Origin: Virgisporangium ochraceum
GTDB lineage: Bacteria > Actinomycetota > Actinomycetes > Mycobacteriales > Micromonosporaceae
DNA length: 64,000 bases
Assembly (NCBI RefSeq): GCF_016863655.1
Contig: NZ_BOPH01000088.1
Coordinates: forward strand, 248,001 to 312,000
Direction of reading: 5' to 3'
A model generated the notes under the pieces. The model saw nothing but the letters and a program-made list of their open reading frames with translations. It searched no databases and was not told where the DNA came from. Shown one piece after another: positions 1 through 8,432 of the stretch (position 1 is the stretch's first letter; every line of letters starts with the position of its first letter). Made by a program: the position numbers and the translations under genes.

Positions 1-555
1 TCCGGCACGGCGGCCGGGGCCATCGTGACCGGAGCTGCGAACGCGCCGGCGACCGTCGCGGTGTATCTGGACTACCTGTGCCCGTACTGCGCCCGGTTCG
101 AGAAGGCCAACGCGGGGGAGCTGGAGCGCCTGATCGCCGCAGGCACGGTGCGCCTGGAACTGCACCCGCTGGCGTTCCTGGACCGGTTGTCGGCGGGGAC
201 CCGGTACTCCACCCGCACCGCCAACGCCGTGGCGACCGTGGCCGACGCGGCACCCGACCGGGTACTGGCCTTCCACAAGGCGCTCTACGACCGGCAGCCG
301 GCCGAGAACGGCCCGGGCCTGACCGACGACGAGATCGCCGCCGTGGCCGCCGGCGCCGGTGTCGACAAGTCGGTCACCGACCGGTTCCGGCTCGCGACGT
401 TCGAGCCGTGGGTCACCGCCGGCACGCGGACGGCGGTCGACGGCGGTGTGTCCGGCACGCCGACCGTGCGGATCAACGGCAAGGCGTTCACCGGCGACCT
501 CTACACCGCGGGCCCGCTGACGAAGGCGATCGAGACCGCGGCCGGCAAGCCGTGA
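1..555 (+). CDS. DsbA-like thiol:disulfide oxidoreductase (5' end outside window)
   Basis: Thioredoxin-fold disulfide oxidoreductase expected to act outside the membrane, oxidising or isomerising cysteines of exported proteins. The frame is open to the first base, so the start and any signal anchor lie upstream; an internal GTG at 25 is a possible but unlikely start. Counting from base 1, the active-site CPYC motif is at residues 27-30, and a GTPTV segment near the C-terminus supplies the usual cis-proline loop. The stop overlaps the next gene's GTG (GTGA), which encodes a VKOR-type membrane partner, so the pair probably forms one oxidative-folding module. Family is clear; the exact partner relationship is inferred from adjacency. 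Confidence 0.85.
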   Translation, partial: SGTAAGAIVTGAANAPATVAVYLDYLCPYCARFEKANAGELERLIAAGTVRLELHPLAFLDRLSAGTRYSTRTANAVATVADAAPDRVLAFHKALYDRQPAENGPGLTDDEIAAVAAGAGVDKSVTDRFRLATFEPWVTAGTRTAVDGGVSGTPTVRINGKAFTGDLYTAGPLTKAIETAAGKP

Positions 556-1172
556 CCGACGTGCTGACCCGGCTGCGGACCGTCCGCCACCGCAACGGCT
601 GGATCTTCGCGACGATGCTGGTGTCGTCGGTGTTGAGCCTGTTCGCCTCGTTCGTCCTGGCGATCGACGCCGTGCGGCTCGCGGCCGACCCGTCCGCGAC
701 GCTGTCGTGCAACATCAACGCGGTCATCAGCTGCGGCACCGTCGCCGGGTCGTGGCAGGCGCAGCTGTTCGGGTTCCCCAACGCGTTCCTGGGCATCGCG
801 GCCGAGCCGGTCGTCATCACGATCGCGGTCGCGAGCCTCGGCGGCGTGCGGTTCCCGCGCTGGTTCATGCTGGCGGCACAGGTGGTCTACACGGCCGGGC
901 TGGTGTTCGCCTACTGGCTGTTCTACGAGGCGATGTTCGACATCGGCGCGCTGTGCCCGTGGTGCCTGCTGGTCACCGTGTCGACCACGTTCGTGTTCAC
1001 CAGCCTCACCCACGTGAACATCCGCGACGGCAACCTGTATCTGCCGTCGCGGATGCAGCGGGCGCTCACCTCGGCCATCGAGGCGGACCTCGACCTGATC
1101 GCCGTGACGATCTGGTTGCTGGTCCTCACGTTGGCGGTGGTGCTCAGGTACGGGGCGGCGCTGTTCGGGTGA
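552..1172 (+). CDS. Vitamin K epoxide reductase (VKOR) family membrane protein
   Basis: Integral membrane quinone-linked oxidase that regenerates DsbA-type proteins in bacteria lacking DsbB. About 206 aa with four or five hydrophobic segments. It has the expected cysteine pair of the extracellular loop (C53 and C61) and a CPWC redox centre (C135-C138). The start is the GTG overlapping the preceding DsbA-like stop; the open frame continues further upstream but that part is a shadow of the DsbA gene. Its 3' end overlaps the 3' end of the convergent flavodoxin-domain gene by 29 bp. Bacterial VKOR proteins are often found beside or fused to a thioredoxin-like protein, and this arrangement fits. 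Confidence 0.88.
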   Translation: MTDVLTRLRTVRHRNGWIFATMLVSSVLSLFASFVLAIDAVRLAADPSATLSCNINAVISCGTVAGSWQAQLFGFPNAFLGIAAEPVVITIAVASLGGVRFPRWFMLAAQVVYTAGLVFAYWLFYEAMFDIGALCPWCLLVTVSTTFVFTSLTHVNIRDGNLYLPSRMQRALTSAIEADLDLIAVTIWLLVLTLAVVLRYGAALFG

Positions 1173-1674
1173 GCTCGATACCGGCGAGGTGCTCGCCCCA
1201 GCGGGTCGCGCGGTCGGTCTCGCCGTCGGACATCGGGCCGGTCGTCCCGAGGACGATGAAGTTCTCCGCCGGCGCGACCGGACGGCAGCCGAGGCGGCGC
1301 AGGCGTTTGAGCGCCGACCGCGCCGCCGAGCCCGGCAGGTAGGCCTTCGGAATCTTGGTGTCGAACGTGGCGACGGCGCGGCCGCGCAGCGACGGACCGG
1401 CCGCCTCGATCCACTCGCGCAGCCCGCGACCGGGCGACACCAGCGGACCCTCGGACTGGTCGGCCGCCGACCTGCGGGTGCCGGGCCGGCTCATGCTGAA
1501 CGCGTGCGTCGGGCCGCCGGCCACGACGAGGTCGACGCCGTCGTCGACCTCGTCGGGTGCGGCGCCCACCTCACGCAGGTCCACGGTCATGCGGGTCGCC
1601 AGACCGCTGGAGACGGCCTCGGCGACCGCCCGCGTGTTGCCGAACATCGACTCGTAGACCACCAGGGCGTGCAT
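1144..1674 (-). CDS. Flavodoxin-domain protein
   Basis: 176-aa soluble protein that begins with the flavodoxin FMN-phosphate loop (YESMFGNTRAVAEA, residues 7-20), followed by a VVAGGPTHAFSM segment like the second FMN-contacting loop. Likely binds FMN and carries electrons, or is a WrbA/flavodoxin-like redox protein; substrate unknown. It starts 4 bp after the stop of the universal stress gene 1678-2556 on the same strand, so the two are probably cotranscribed and may respond to the DosR-like boxes at 2656-2685. Its 3' end overlaps the convergent VKOR gene. The family is well supported by sequence; the role is inferred. Confidence 0.8.
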   Translation of the reverse strand: MHALVVYESMFGNTRAVAEAVSSGLATRMTVDLREVGAAPDEVDDGVDLVVAGGPTHAFSMSRPGTRRSAADQSEGPLVSPGRGLREWIEAAGPSLRGRAVATFDTKIPKAYLPGSAARSALKRLRRLGCRPVAPAENFIVLGTTGPMSDGETDRATRWGEHLAGIELTRTAPPRT

Positions 1675-1677
1675 CGC

Positions 1678-2556
1678 TCACTCCTTCGGATCGTGCGGAT
1701 GCACCACGAGGACCGGGCAGTCCGAGTGGTGGAGAACCTGCAGGCTCACGGAGCCGAGCAGCGTCTCGGCGACGCCGCCGTGGCCGCGCGAGCCCACGAC
1801 GACCAGACCCGCGTTGCTGGACACGTCGACCAGCACGCGGGCGGCGGTGCCCTGTGCCACCAGGGTCTCGACCGTCACGCCGGGGAACTTGTCCCGCCAC
1901 GGCTGTATCGCCCGGTCCAGCGCCGCCGCCTCGGCGTCGCGCAGGTCCGCGGGCTTGTAGGGCAGGACGGTCATGGCCATCGCTCCGTAGGCGGCCGGCA
2001 GGGTGAAGGCGTGGATCGCGATGACGGGGCAGTCGCGGCGCACGGCTTCCTCGAAGGCCGCGCCGATGGTGTGGTCGCTGTGCTCGGTGTGGTCGACGCC
2101 GACGACGACCGGTCCGGTCGCGGTGTCGACGGTTCCGCGCACGACGATCACCGGGTGACGCGCGTGCGTGGCGACCTTCTGGCTGACCGAGCCCAGGAGC
2201 AGGCTGCCGAAGCCGCCGCGGCCGCGGTTGCCGACAACGGTCAGCGCCGCCGACCGGCCGGCGTTGAGCAGCACCGGCGCCGGTTCGCCCAGGATGGCCG
2301 CCGTGGTGACGGGAACGTCCGGTGCGATCGGCCGGACCTCCTCGACGGCCTCGGCGAGGAGCTTCTCCTGGCGGTCGCGGACGGTCTCCTCCAGCACCTC
2401 GGCACCGCCGAACCGCGCGGCTCCCCAGTTGTAGTCGTAGGCGGTGACGACGTGGACCCGGCCGGACATGCGCCCGGCCTGAGCGACCCCGAACCGCAAC
2501 GCGGCTCTGCTCTGCGCCGACCCGTCGAAGCCGACGACGATCTCGTTGGTGTGCAT
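1678..2556 (-). CDS. Universal stress protein, tandem UspA domains
   Basis: 292-aa protein with two UspA domains (about residues 1-145 and 150-292). Each has a G-2X-G-9X-G-S/T nucleotide-binding loop (GNRGRGGFGSLLLGS in the first, GSRGHGGVAETLLGS in the second), so ATP binding is expected. Tandem USPs of this type are strongly hypoxia-induced in mycobacteria (Rv2623 family). Start chosen at the ATG preceded by GGAGG. The upstream intergenic region holds two DosR-like boxes shared with the divergent ABC transporter. A flavodoxin-domain gene follows 3 bp downstream. Confidence 0.92.
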   Translation of the reverse strand: MHTNEIVVGFDGSAQSRAALRFGVAQAGRMSGRVHVVTAYDYNWGAARFGGAEVLEETVRDRQEKLLAEAVEEVRPIAPDVPVTTAAILGEPAPVLLNAGRSAALTVVGNRGRGGFGSLLLGSVSQKVATHARHPVIVVRGTVDTATGPVVVGVDHTEHSDHTIGAAFEEAVRRDCPVIAIHAFTLPAAYGAMAMTVLPYKPADLRDAEAAALDRAIQPWRDKFPGVTVETLVAQGTAARVLVDVSSNAGLVVVGSRGHGGVAETLLGSVSLQVLHHSDCPVLVVHPHDPKE

Positions 2557-2655
2557 GGATCCTCCTTCGAGCGTGCCGGCACGGTGGCGCGGCCTGTCGG
2601 TTCGAGCGTCCCGCTGGCCGCCGGCGGGCAGGAGTGCCGCTGGTCATCGGTCGAC

Positions 2656-2669
2656 GGGCCGAACGTCCC
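2656..2669. promoter_or_regulatory. DosR-like box 1
   Basis: GGGCCGAACGTCCC. Fits GGGNCNNNNGNCCC. Lies between the divergent USP (start 2556) and ABC ATPase (start 2747), 16 bp (box to box) from box 2. Confidence 0.65.
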
Positions 2670-2671
2670 GT

Positions 2672-2685
2672 GGGACCTTCGACCC
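2672..2685. promoter_or_regulatory. DosR-like box 2
   Basis: GGGACCTTCGACCC, followed by TG. One of the three identical best copies in the window (also 56910 and 60911). Ends 61 nt before the ABC ATPase start and could also serve the divergent USP. Confidence 0.75.
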
Positions 2686-2746
2686 TGTGGGCGGAGTCGG
2701 CCGGAGCGTGTGGTGGAGGCGTGTCGACGACCGTGGGGTGAGCGAT

Positions 2747-3655
2747 ATGACCGCGCTGGATCCGGTGATCTCGGTGTCCGGACTGTTGAAGACGTTCGGA
2801 GCGACGCGGGCCCTCGACGGGCTCGACCTGGCGGTGGGCGCGGGGGAGGTCCACGGCTTCCTCGGGCCCAACGGCGCGGGGAAGACGACGACGATCCGCG
2901 TGCTGCTCGGCCTGCTGCGCCGCGACGGCGGGACGGCGCGGGTGCTCGACGGGGATCCGTGGCGCGACGCCGTGCGGCTGCACCGCCGGCTGGCCTACGT
3001 GCCCGGTGAGGTGAACCTGTGGCCGAACCTCACCGGCGGTGAGGTGATCGACCTGCTCGGCGCCCTGCGCGGCGGACTCGACCCGGCACGGCGCGGCGAC
3101 CTGCTCGCCCGCTTCGACCTCGACCCGACCAAGCGGTGCCGGGCCTACTCGAAGGGCAACCGGCAGAAGGTGGCGCTGGTGGCGGCGTTCGCGTCCACTG
3201 TGGACCTGTACCTGCTCGACGAGCCGACCTCCGGCCTGGATCCGTTGATGGAGTCGGTGTTCCAGGAGGTGGTGCGGGAACGACGGTCGGCCGGCGCGAC
3301 GGTGCTGTTGTCGAGCCACATCCTGTCGGAGGTGGAGGCGTTGTGCGACCGGGTCACGATCGTGCGCGCCGGACGCGCCGCCGAGACCGGCAGCTTCGCG
3401 GAGCTGCGGCACCTGACCCGCACCACGGTGGTGGTGGAGACGGACCTGCCCTGCGACGGGCTCGCCGGCCTGCCGGGGCTGCACGATGTACGCGTCGATG
3501 GCCGGCGGGCCCGGTTCAGCGTCGACCAGGGGGCGCTCGACGCGACGCTGCGGCAGCTGGCCTCGCTGGGCGTGCGGTCGCTGGTCACCTCTCCGCCGAC
3601 GCTGGAGGAGCTGTTCCTGCGCCACTACGACGGCAGCGCGGTGGGTGCGTCATGA
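2747..3655 (+). CDS. ABC transporter ATP-binding protein
   Basis: About 302-aa ATPase of the drug-exporter/ABC-2 class. Walker A is GPNGAGKTT; the signature region is atypical (YSKGNRQK); Walker B is LYLLDEPTSGLDP; an H-loop (SSHILSE) follows. ATG at 2747 is chosen because GGGGTGA sits 5 bp upstream; GTG at 2738 is the alternative. Its stop overlaps the permease ATG (ATGA), so the two form a two-gene exporter. Two DosR-like boxes precede it, so expression with the stress island is likely. Substrate cannot be deduced. Confidence 0.88.
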   Translation: MTALDPVISVSGLLKTFGATRALDGLDLAVGAGEVHGFLGPNGAGKTTTIRVLLGLLRRDGGTARVLDGDPWRDAVRLHRRLAYVPGEVNLWPNLTGGEVIDLLGALRGGLDPARRGDLLARFDLDPTKRCRAYSKGNRQKVALVAAFASTVDLYLLDEPTSGLDPLMESVFQEVVRERRSAGATVLLSSHILSEVEALCDRVTIVRAGRAAETGSFAELRHLTRTTVVVETDLPCDGLAGLPGLHDVRVDGRRARFSVDQGALDATLRQLASLGVRSLVTSPPTLEELFLRHYDGSAVGAS

Positions 3656-5274
3656 ACACGGTGACGGGTTTCGTGGCGCTGTGCCGGCTCGCCGCCCGCC
3701 GCGACCGGTTCGTCCTTCCACTGTGGACCGTCGGGATGGCGGCGTTCACCGCCGCGACGACGGCCCTGTGGGCCAGGGACCTCGGCAACGCCGCCGACCT
3801 GGTCCGCGAGGCACGGCTCGCCGCGACCAGCCCCGGCATCCGGCTGCTGGGCCTGGCCTCGGGACCGGAGCTCGGCGCCTACGCCATGGTGCGCAACTTC
3901 GTGCTCCTCGCCGTGCTGGCGGCTCTCATGAGCGTGTTCGCCGTTGTCCGGCACACCAGGCAGGGCGAGGAGACCGGGCGGGCCGAACTCGTCGGCGCCG
4001 CGCCGGTCGGCAGGCACGCCGGCCTGGCCGCGGCCCTTGCGCTCACCGCCGCGGCCAACGTGGTGCTGGCGGTGCTGATCGCGCTGGCGCTGCTGCTCGC
4101 CGGCCAGCCGGCGGCCGGTTCGTTCGCCGCCGGTGCGGCGGTCGGCGGAGTGGGGGTCGTCTTCGCCGGCGTGGCCGCGGTCACCGTCCAACTGGCCGCC
4201 AGCACCCGGGCGGCGAGCGGGCTGGCCGCGGCCGTTCTCGGCGTGGCCTTCCTCGTCGCGGGTACCGCCAACATGGCCGGGCGGGTGGACCCGTCCGGGC
4301 TCCGCGTTGACAGCGCGTGGCCGGCGTGGCTCTCCCCGGTCGGCTGGGGACAGCAGATGCGGCCGTTCGGCGGCGACCGCTGGTGGCCCCTGGGCCTCTC
4401 GGTGGCGCTGTTCCTCGCGGCGTCCGGTGCCGCCGCGGTTCTGGCCGCCCGCCGCGACTTCGCCCTCGGTCTGCTGCCGCAGCGGCCGGGCCACGGACAC
4501 GCGGGGTGGGCGCTGCGCGGTCCGGTCGGCCTGGCCTGGCGGCTCCAGCGCGGCCCGGTGCTCGGGTGGGCCGTGGGCATGCTCGGGTTCGGTCTCATCA
4601 TGGGCGGCATGGTCGGGCAGGTCCGCGACGCGACCGGCAGTGCCCGTGACTGGTACGTGCAGATGGGTGGCAGCGAGCGGATCGTCGACGCCTACCGGGC
4701 GTCGGTCATGCTGATGGCCGGCGTCGCGGCGGCCATCTACGCGGTCCAGGTGCTGCTGCGGCTGCGCTCGGAGGAGGCGGACGGCCCGCTGGAACCGGTG
4801 CTGGCGACCGCGGTCGGCCGGGTGCGGTGGGCGGCGGCGCACCTGGGCGTGACGCTGCTCGGCACGACCGGGCTCGTGCTGCTGTTCGCGGTCGGCGCGG
4901 GTGCGGCCGCCACCGGGGTCGAGGGTGATCCGGTCGGCCAGCTCGCGCCGTTGCTGCGGGCCGGACTGGTCCAGCTGCCCGCGGTCGGCGTGCTCGCCGC
5001 GGCGGTGCTGGTGATCGTCGGCGTCGTGCCGCGTCACGCGGTCGCCGTGTCGTGGTCAATGCTCACGGCGGCGATCGTCCTGGGACCGCTGTTCGGCGCC
5101 ACGCTCGGCGTGCCCGCCTGGGCCCGGGACCTGTCGCCGTTCAGCCACGTGCCGACCGTGCCGGCGGTGCCCGTCGACGCGGGTCAGGTCCTCGGGCTGG
5201 TGGCGGTCGCGGTGACGGCCGTGGTGGTCGGGTTCACCCGCCTACGGCATCGCGACCTGCACCTGCCGGTGTGA
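3652..5274 (+). CDS. ABC-2-type permease, 12-segment exporter
   Basis: 540-aa polytopic membrane protein with about twelve hydrophobic segments in two repeated halves (roughly residues 1-280 and 290-540). This resembles the actinobacterial tetronasin-resistance-type permeases that pair with a single ATPase. The ATG overlaps the ATPase stop. The last 33 bp overlap the 3' end of the convergent hydrogenase-protease-like gene. Function in export is inferred from the family; there is no substrate clue, though shared DosR-like boxes upstream of the ATPase suggest a role in stress physiology. Confidence 0.82.
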   Translation: MNTVTGFVALCRLAARRDRFVLPLWTVGMAAFTAATTALWARDLGNAADLVREARLAATSPGIRLLGLASGPELGAYAMVRNFVLLAVLAALMSVFAVVRHTRQGEETGRAELVGAAPVGRHAGLAAALALTAAANVVLAVLIALALLLAGQPAAGSFAAGAAVGGVGVVFAGVAAVTVQLAASTRAASGLAAAVLGVAFLVAGTANMAGRVDPSGLRVDSAWPAWLSPVGWGQQMRPFGGDRWWPLGLSVALFLAASGAAAVLAARRDFALGLLPQRPGHGHAGWALRGPVGLAWRLQRGPVLGWAVGMLGFGLIMGGMVGQVRDATGSARDWYVQMGGSERIVDAYRASVMLMAGVAAAIYAVQVLLRLRSEEADGPLEPVLATAVGRVRWAAAHLGVTLLGTTGLVLLFAVGAGAAATGVEGDPVGQLAPLLRAGLVQLPAVGVLAAAVLVIVGVVPRHAVAVSWSMLTAAIVLGPLFGATLGVPAWARDLSPFSHVPTVPAVPVDAGQVLGLVAVAVTAVVVGFTRLRHRDLHLPV

Positions 5275-5721
5275 GGGCAGCGGCCTGCCGCGTACCGGTG
5301 GGTCCGTGGGGGTGAGCTCGGCGGCGATGGCGTCGGCCACCCGCCGCGTGGCGGCCGCCACCGCCGGCGACATTCCCTGGCCGTTGCCGACATCGCCGGT
5401 CTCCACCGCGAACACGAGCAGGCTGCCGGCGCCGGGTCGGGGCATGACCATCCGGTGGACGCGACCGGGATGACACGGCTGGACGCAGATGGGTTCGACC
5501 AGGATGGCCAGGTCGCGGTCGCGCCAGAAGTCGGCCGACGCGGTCGTCTCGGCGTCGCAGCTGACCAGCGTCACGTCGAGCCCGCGCCCGGCAAGATGCT
5601 GCAGGACCGCCGGTCCCACGCCGTTGTCGTGAAGGTTGGTGTCGCCGAGCGCCGCGACGAGTGGCCTCCCCGCGTGGTCGGGCGACGGTGGGCGGTGGTC
5701 AGCGCTGTCGAAGGTCGACAT
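5242..5721 (-). CDS. Degenerate hydrogenase-maturation-protease paralogue
   Basis: 159-aa protein with the HyaD/HybD endopeptidase fold pattern and a GMSPAVAAATRRVADAI helix that closely matches the intact protease at 31563-32012 (GMSPAVVAATGRLADDI). The nickel-ligand positions have changed: the intact DDG motif is HDNG here, the VDA aspartate is replaced in LVEP, and no histidine is found where the intact copy has SHAADLG. So it probably cannot process a hydrogenase precursor and may bind something else. Start at the ATG preceded by GGGAG (5721); a longer frame reaches 5742. It overlaps the end of the upstream USP gene, so the two are cotranscribed. Confidence 0.6.
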   Translation of the reverse strand: MSTFDSADHRPPSPDHAGRPLVAALGDTNLHDNGVGPAVLQHLAGRGLDVTLVSCDAETTASADFWRDRDLAILVEPICVQPCHPGRVHRMVMPRPGAGSLLVFAVETGDVGNGQGMSPAVAAATRRVADAIAAELTPTDPPVRGRPLPSHRQVQVAMP

Positions 5722-6553
5722 GATGTCTCCCGGTGTTCTCACAGGCCCGTGCGAACAGCACCGGGCAGAACGAGTGGTGCATCAGGTGCAGTCCCACCGG
5801 TCCCGACGAACCACCGGCGGGACCGCGGGGCGCGCGGGCCCCGAGCACGACGAGCCGCGCGTCCCGTGAGGCCGCCACCAGGTGCGCGGCCGGATCGCCG
5901 GACACGACCAGGATGTCGACGGGGACCTCGGGGTACTTGTCGACGAACGGTTCGAGCGCGCGTCGGGTGTCGGCGGCCAGGGCCGCCCGGACGGTGACCG
6001 CGATGTCGTCGGCGAACAGGGCCGTCCGGATCACCGTCACCGCACAGGACCGGGTCCCGGCGGACTCGAACGCCGCCAGCAGGGCCGATCCGGCCGCCGG
6101 GTGGCCGTCGTAGCCGACGGCGACGGGACCGGTCTCCGGCACCGTCCGGCCGCGGACGACCGCGACCGACGACCGGGCACGGGCGACCACCAGCCGTCCG
6201 GTCGGCCCGTCGCCGACCACAAGCAGGTCGTGAGGACCTGCGGCGGCCACCAGCGCCGCGGCCGCGGAGCCGGCACGCGCGTCACCGTCGACCGGGACGC
6301 CGGGAGCCAGCAGCCGTGCCTCGCCGGTGGCGGCGGCGACCAACCGGGCCGCGTCGCCGAGCGCCAGTGCCTCTGGATGGTCCGGACTGTGGCATGCGTC
6401 CGGGCGGGTCGCGTGGACGATCCGCAGCCGGCAGCGGCGACGCCCGGCCTCGGCCGCCGCCCATCGGAGGACCGGACCCCACCCGGCCGGTTCGCCGACA
6501 CCGACGACGATCTGCGGCGGCCGCATGGACTCTCCGGCGACGTGACCGGTCAT
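5699..6553 (-). CDS. Universal stress protein, tandem, degenerate nucleotide loops
   Basis: 284-aa two-domain UspA protein whose start (ATGA) overlaps the stop of the USP gene 6550-7422. Both halves keep the USP core strands, but the G-2X-G-9X-G-S/T loop is lost: the first half reads VVGDGPTGRLVV and the second LGARAPRGPAGG. It therefore belongs to the non-ATP-binding type of USP or is a heterodimer partner of its intact neighbour. Third-to-last in a minus-strand run (DUF1918, USP, USP, protease-like) beginning downstream of boxes at 7725 and 7754. Confidence 0.8.
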   Translation of the reverse strand: MTGHVAGESMRPPQIVVGVGEPAGWGPVLRWAAAEAGRRRCRLRIVHATRPDACHSPDHPEALALGDAARLVAAATGEARLLAPGVPVDGDARAGSAAAALVAAAGPHDLLVVGDGPTGRLVVARARSSVAVVRGRTVPETGPVAVGYDGHPAAGSALLAAFESAGTRSCAVTVIRTALFADDIAVTVRAALAADTRRALEPFVDKYPEVPVDILVVSGDPAAHLVAASRDARLVVLGARAPRGPAGGSSGPVGLHLMHHSFCPVLFARACENTGRHHVDLRQR

Positions 6554-7422
6554 GGCGCGTGAACCACCGCGACCGGGCCGGCGCAGTGGTGCAGAACCTG
6601 ATGGCTGACCGAGCCCAGGAGCAGGCCGGCGAAGCCTCCGTGCCCGCGCGACCCGACGACGGTCAACGACGCGCCCGCGGACGCCTCGATCAGCGCCGGC
6701 GCGGCCGGGCCGGCCACCAGACGCCGCTCGACGCTGACCTCCGTGCGGTCGAGGGGCAGGCATGCCAGGGCTCTGACGAGGACCTTCTCGCCGGCGGACC
6801 GGAACAGATCGCGGTCGTAGGTCAGCGGGACCACCGGACCCGGCCCGATCGGCTCCGGCCACGTCCAGGCGTGCACCGCGCACAGGTCCCGGTGATGCGC
6901 GGCCGCGAACGCGTAGCCGAACTCCAGCGCGCGTTGCGACGCCGGCGACCCGTCCACGCCGACGACGACCGGACCGCTCGGCGTGGCAGGGTCGCGCACG
7001 ACGACCACCGGGCACCGCCCGTGCGAGGTGACCTGCGCGGCGACCGAACCCACCAGCAGACCGGCGAACCCGCCGATGCCCTTGCTACCGAGGACGACGA
7101 GCTCAGCTGTCCGGGAGGCGGTGAGCAGCGCCCGGCCCGGGAGGTCGGTGGAGATCTCGGTCGAGACGGGCACGTTGATGTCGACGCGTCCGGCCGCCTC
7201 GGCGAGGATCTTCTCCGCCATCAGGTAGACACCTTCCGGTGTGTCGACCGGCCGCGACAGCCGCGGGCCGTTCCCGCCGAAGGACAGGTCGACGAGCGAC
7301 CATCCGCAGGCGTACAGCAGGTGGAGACGGCGGGGACGGGCGCGGACCTCCGCCACGGCCCAGTCGACCGCCTCCAGGCTCTGCGAGGACCCGTCGACAC
7401 CGACGACGACGCGACCATCCAT
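6550..7422 (-). CDS. Universal stress protein, tandem UspA domains
   Basis: 290-aa tandem USP. Both halves have intact ATP-type loops (GSKGIGGFAGLLVGS and GSRGHGGFAGLLLGS), and the N-terminal VVVGVDGSSQS strand-loop is typical. Start ATG is preceded by GGAGG 5-9 bp upstream. It overlaps the next USP gene by 4 bp. The 42-bp gap from the DUF1918 gene contains a short perfect inverted repeat (GCGGTC-GTA-GACCGC, 7438-7452), so partial termination or attenuation between them is possible. Confidence 0.92.
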   Translation of the reverse strand: MDGRVVVGVDGSSQSLEAVDWAVAEVRARPRRLHLLYACGWSLVDLSFGGNGPRLSRPVDTPEGVYLMAEKILAEAAGRVDINVPVSTEISTDLPGRALLTASRTAELVVLGSKGIGGFAGLLVGSVAAQVTSHGRCPVVVVRDPATPSGPVVVGVDGSPASQRALEFGYAFAAAHHRDLCAVHAWTWPEPIGPGPVVPLTYDRDLFRSAGEKVLVRALACLPLDRTEVSVERRLVAGPAAPALIEASAGASLTVVGSRGHGGFAGLLLGSVSHQVLHHCAGPVAVVHAP

Positions 7423-7464
7423 GGCGCACCTCCTTCAGCGGTCGTAGACCGCCGCAGACCGTGG

Positions 7465-7665
7465 CTACCGGGGGTCCGGGCCGGTCGCCGGTCGGATCCG
7501 GGCGTCCGGGCCGGGGGAGACGTAGGTTTCGTGACCGTCCGGCCACCTCACCCGGTAGGGCGGAGTGCCGTCGGCGTGGCCGATCTCGATGATGGTTCCG
7601 ATCCGCTGTCCGTCTCCGACGTGCTGGCCTTCCAGCACGAGCGCGTCGCCCACCTTCGCTCTCAT
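7465..7665 (-). CDS. DUF1918 domain protein
   Basis: 66-aa protein matching the small actinobacterial DUF1918 family: MRAKVGDAL start, a central GTIIEIGHADG strand-turn, and a YRVRWPDGHETYVSPGPDA core typical of an SH3-like barrel. Function unknown. A GGGAGG ribosome-binding site lies 5 bp upstream of the ATG. Two DosR-like boxes (7725 and 7754) lie 60-100 bp upstream, shared with the divergent gene at 7848. It leads the operon-like run of stress proteins to 5242. Confidence 0.85.
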   Translation of the reverse strand: MRAKVGDALVLEGQHVGDGQRIGTIIEIGHADGTPPYRVRWPDGHETYVSPGPDARIRPATGPDPR

Positions 7666-7724
7666 GGCAACCTCCCGGCGGTTGGGTGTGCCCCGAGGAT
7701 CGCGCAGCGGACGGTGGTGCCACA

Positions 7725-7738
7725 GGGTCGGAAGTCCC
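7725..7738. promoter_or_regulatory. DosR-like box 3
   Basis: GGGTCGGAAGTCCC, preceded by ACA. Ends 59 nt upstream of the DUF1918 start (minus strand). Confidence 0.65.
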
Positions 7739-7753
7739 GTTCGCGGGGCAGGC

Positions 7754-7767
7754 GGGACCTTGGACCC
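7754..7767. promoter_or_regulatory. DosR-like box 4
   Basis: GGGACCTTGGACCC followed by TG. Ends 80 nt before the ATG at 7848. Confidence 0.72.
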
Positions 7768-7847
7768 TGTCCGCGGTCCCGGGACGGTTCGACACTCGGG
7801 TCAGCGGGCGTGCCGGACACGCCCCGGGCTTGAGACGGGAGTCCGTG

Positions 7848-8273
7848 ATGTCCAGGGCACTTTTCGAATCGTTTCCCGACACCGCGGAGGTTCTGCAGCG
7901 TCTGCGGCGCATCGAGGACCGCGTCGGTCGGATCGAGGCGGCACTGCCCCGTCCCGCCGCGCCGCCCGCTGCGAAGCCGGCCCCTCCCCGGCCGGCGGGC
8001 ACCCGCCGGTGGGTGGAACTGGGAGCGCGGTTGGACGCGCTGGCGCTCAAGCTGAAGCTCCACTACGAGCAGGCCGGCGGTGACGGGATGCCGCGGGCGC
8101 TCGACGACCTCCGCGACAGCGTGCGCGAGGCGTTCACCGCCGCCGGGAACGCCATCGAGGACGACGCGGTCCGCGCCGACGTCCACGAGGTCGGCGTGAT
8201 GGTCGCCGAGGCGGTGGCCGACGGGCTGTCCACGGTCGGCACCGACCTGCGCCACGCCGTGCGCCGCCAGTAG
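7848..8273 (+). CDS. Hypothetical coiled-coil protein under a DosR-like box
   Basis: 141-aa protein I do not recognise. The N-terminal 35 residues form a leucine/arginine-rich amphipathic coiled coil (LQRLRRIEDRVGRIEAAL). A proline/alanine-rich linker follows, then a mostly helical C-terminal half with many acidic residues. No membrane segment or signal peptide. ATG at 7848 has GACGGGAG upstream; GTG at 7845 is directly adjacent. Two DosR-like boxes lie upstream and a third precedes the next small gene, so it looks like a stress-induced cytoplasmic protein. Confidence 0.7.
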   Translation: MSRALFESFPDTAEVLQRLRRIEDRVGRIEAALPRPAAPPAAKPAPPRPAGTRRWVELGARLDALALKLKLHYEQAGGDGMPRALDDLRDSVREAFTAAGNAIEDDAVRADVHEVGVMVAEAVADGLSTVGTDLRHAVRRQ

Positions 8274-8306
8274 GAGGGCCTGAGGGCCGGGCGGGATGTG
8301 CGGTCG

Positions 8307-8320
8307 GGGCCGAAGGTCCC
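8307..8320. promoter_or_regulatory. DosR-like box 5
   Basis: GGGCCGAAGGTCCC. In the 159-bp gap between the coiled-coil gene and the small membrane protein at 8433; ends 112 nt before that start. Confidence 0.7.
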
Positions 8321-8432
8321 GGCGAGGGCGATGCCATCCGGCAGCGAACCACGGCACCACCGACCCTTTCACGACCACCGTCGATGCCCGACTCTGGGAC
8401 TGCCGGTACAGCAGAGGACGCTGGAGGAGGCG

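Noticed and set aside
1189..3009. Long plus-strand open frame opposite the flavodoxin and USP genes
   Set aside because: Arginine/glycine-rich shadow of minus-strand genes; no domain or ribosome site.
7438..7452. GCGGTC-GTA-GACCGC palindrome as an operator
   Set aside because: Could be a short hairpin between two operon genes; no second copy seen.
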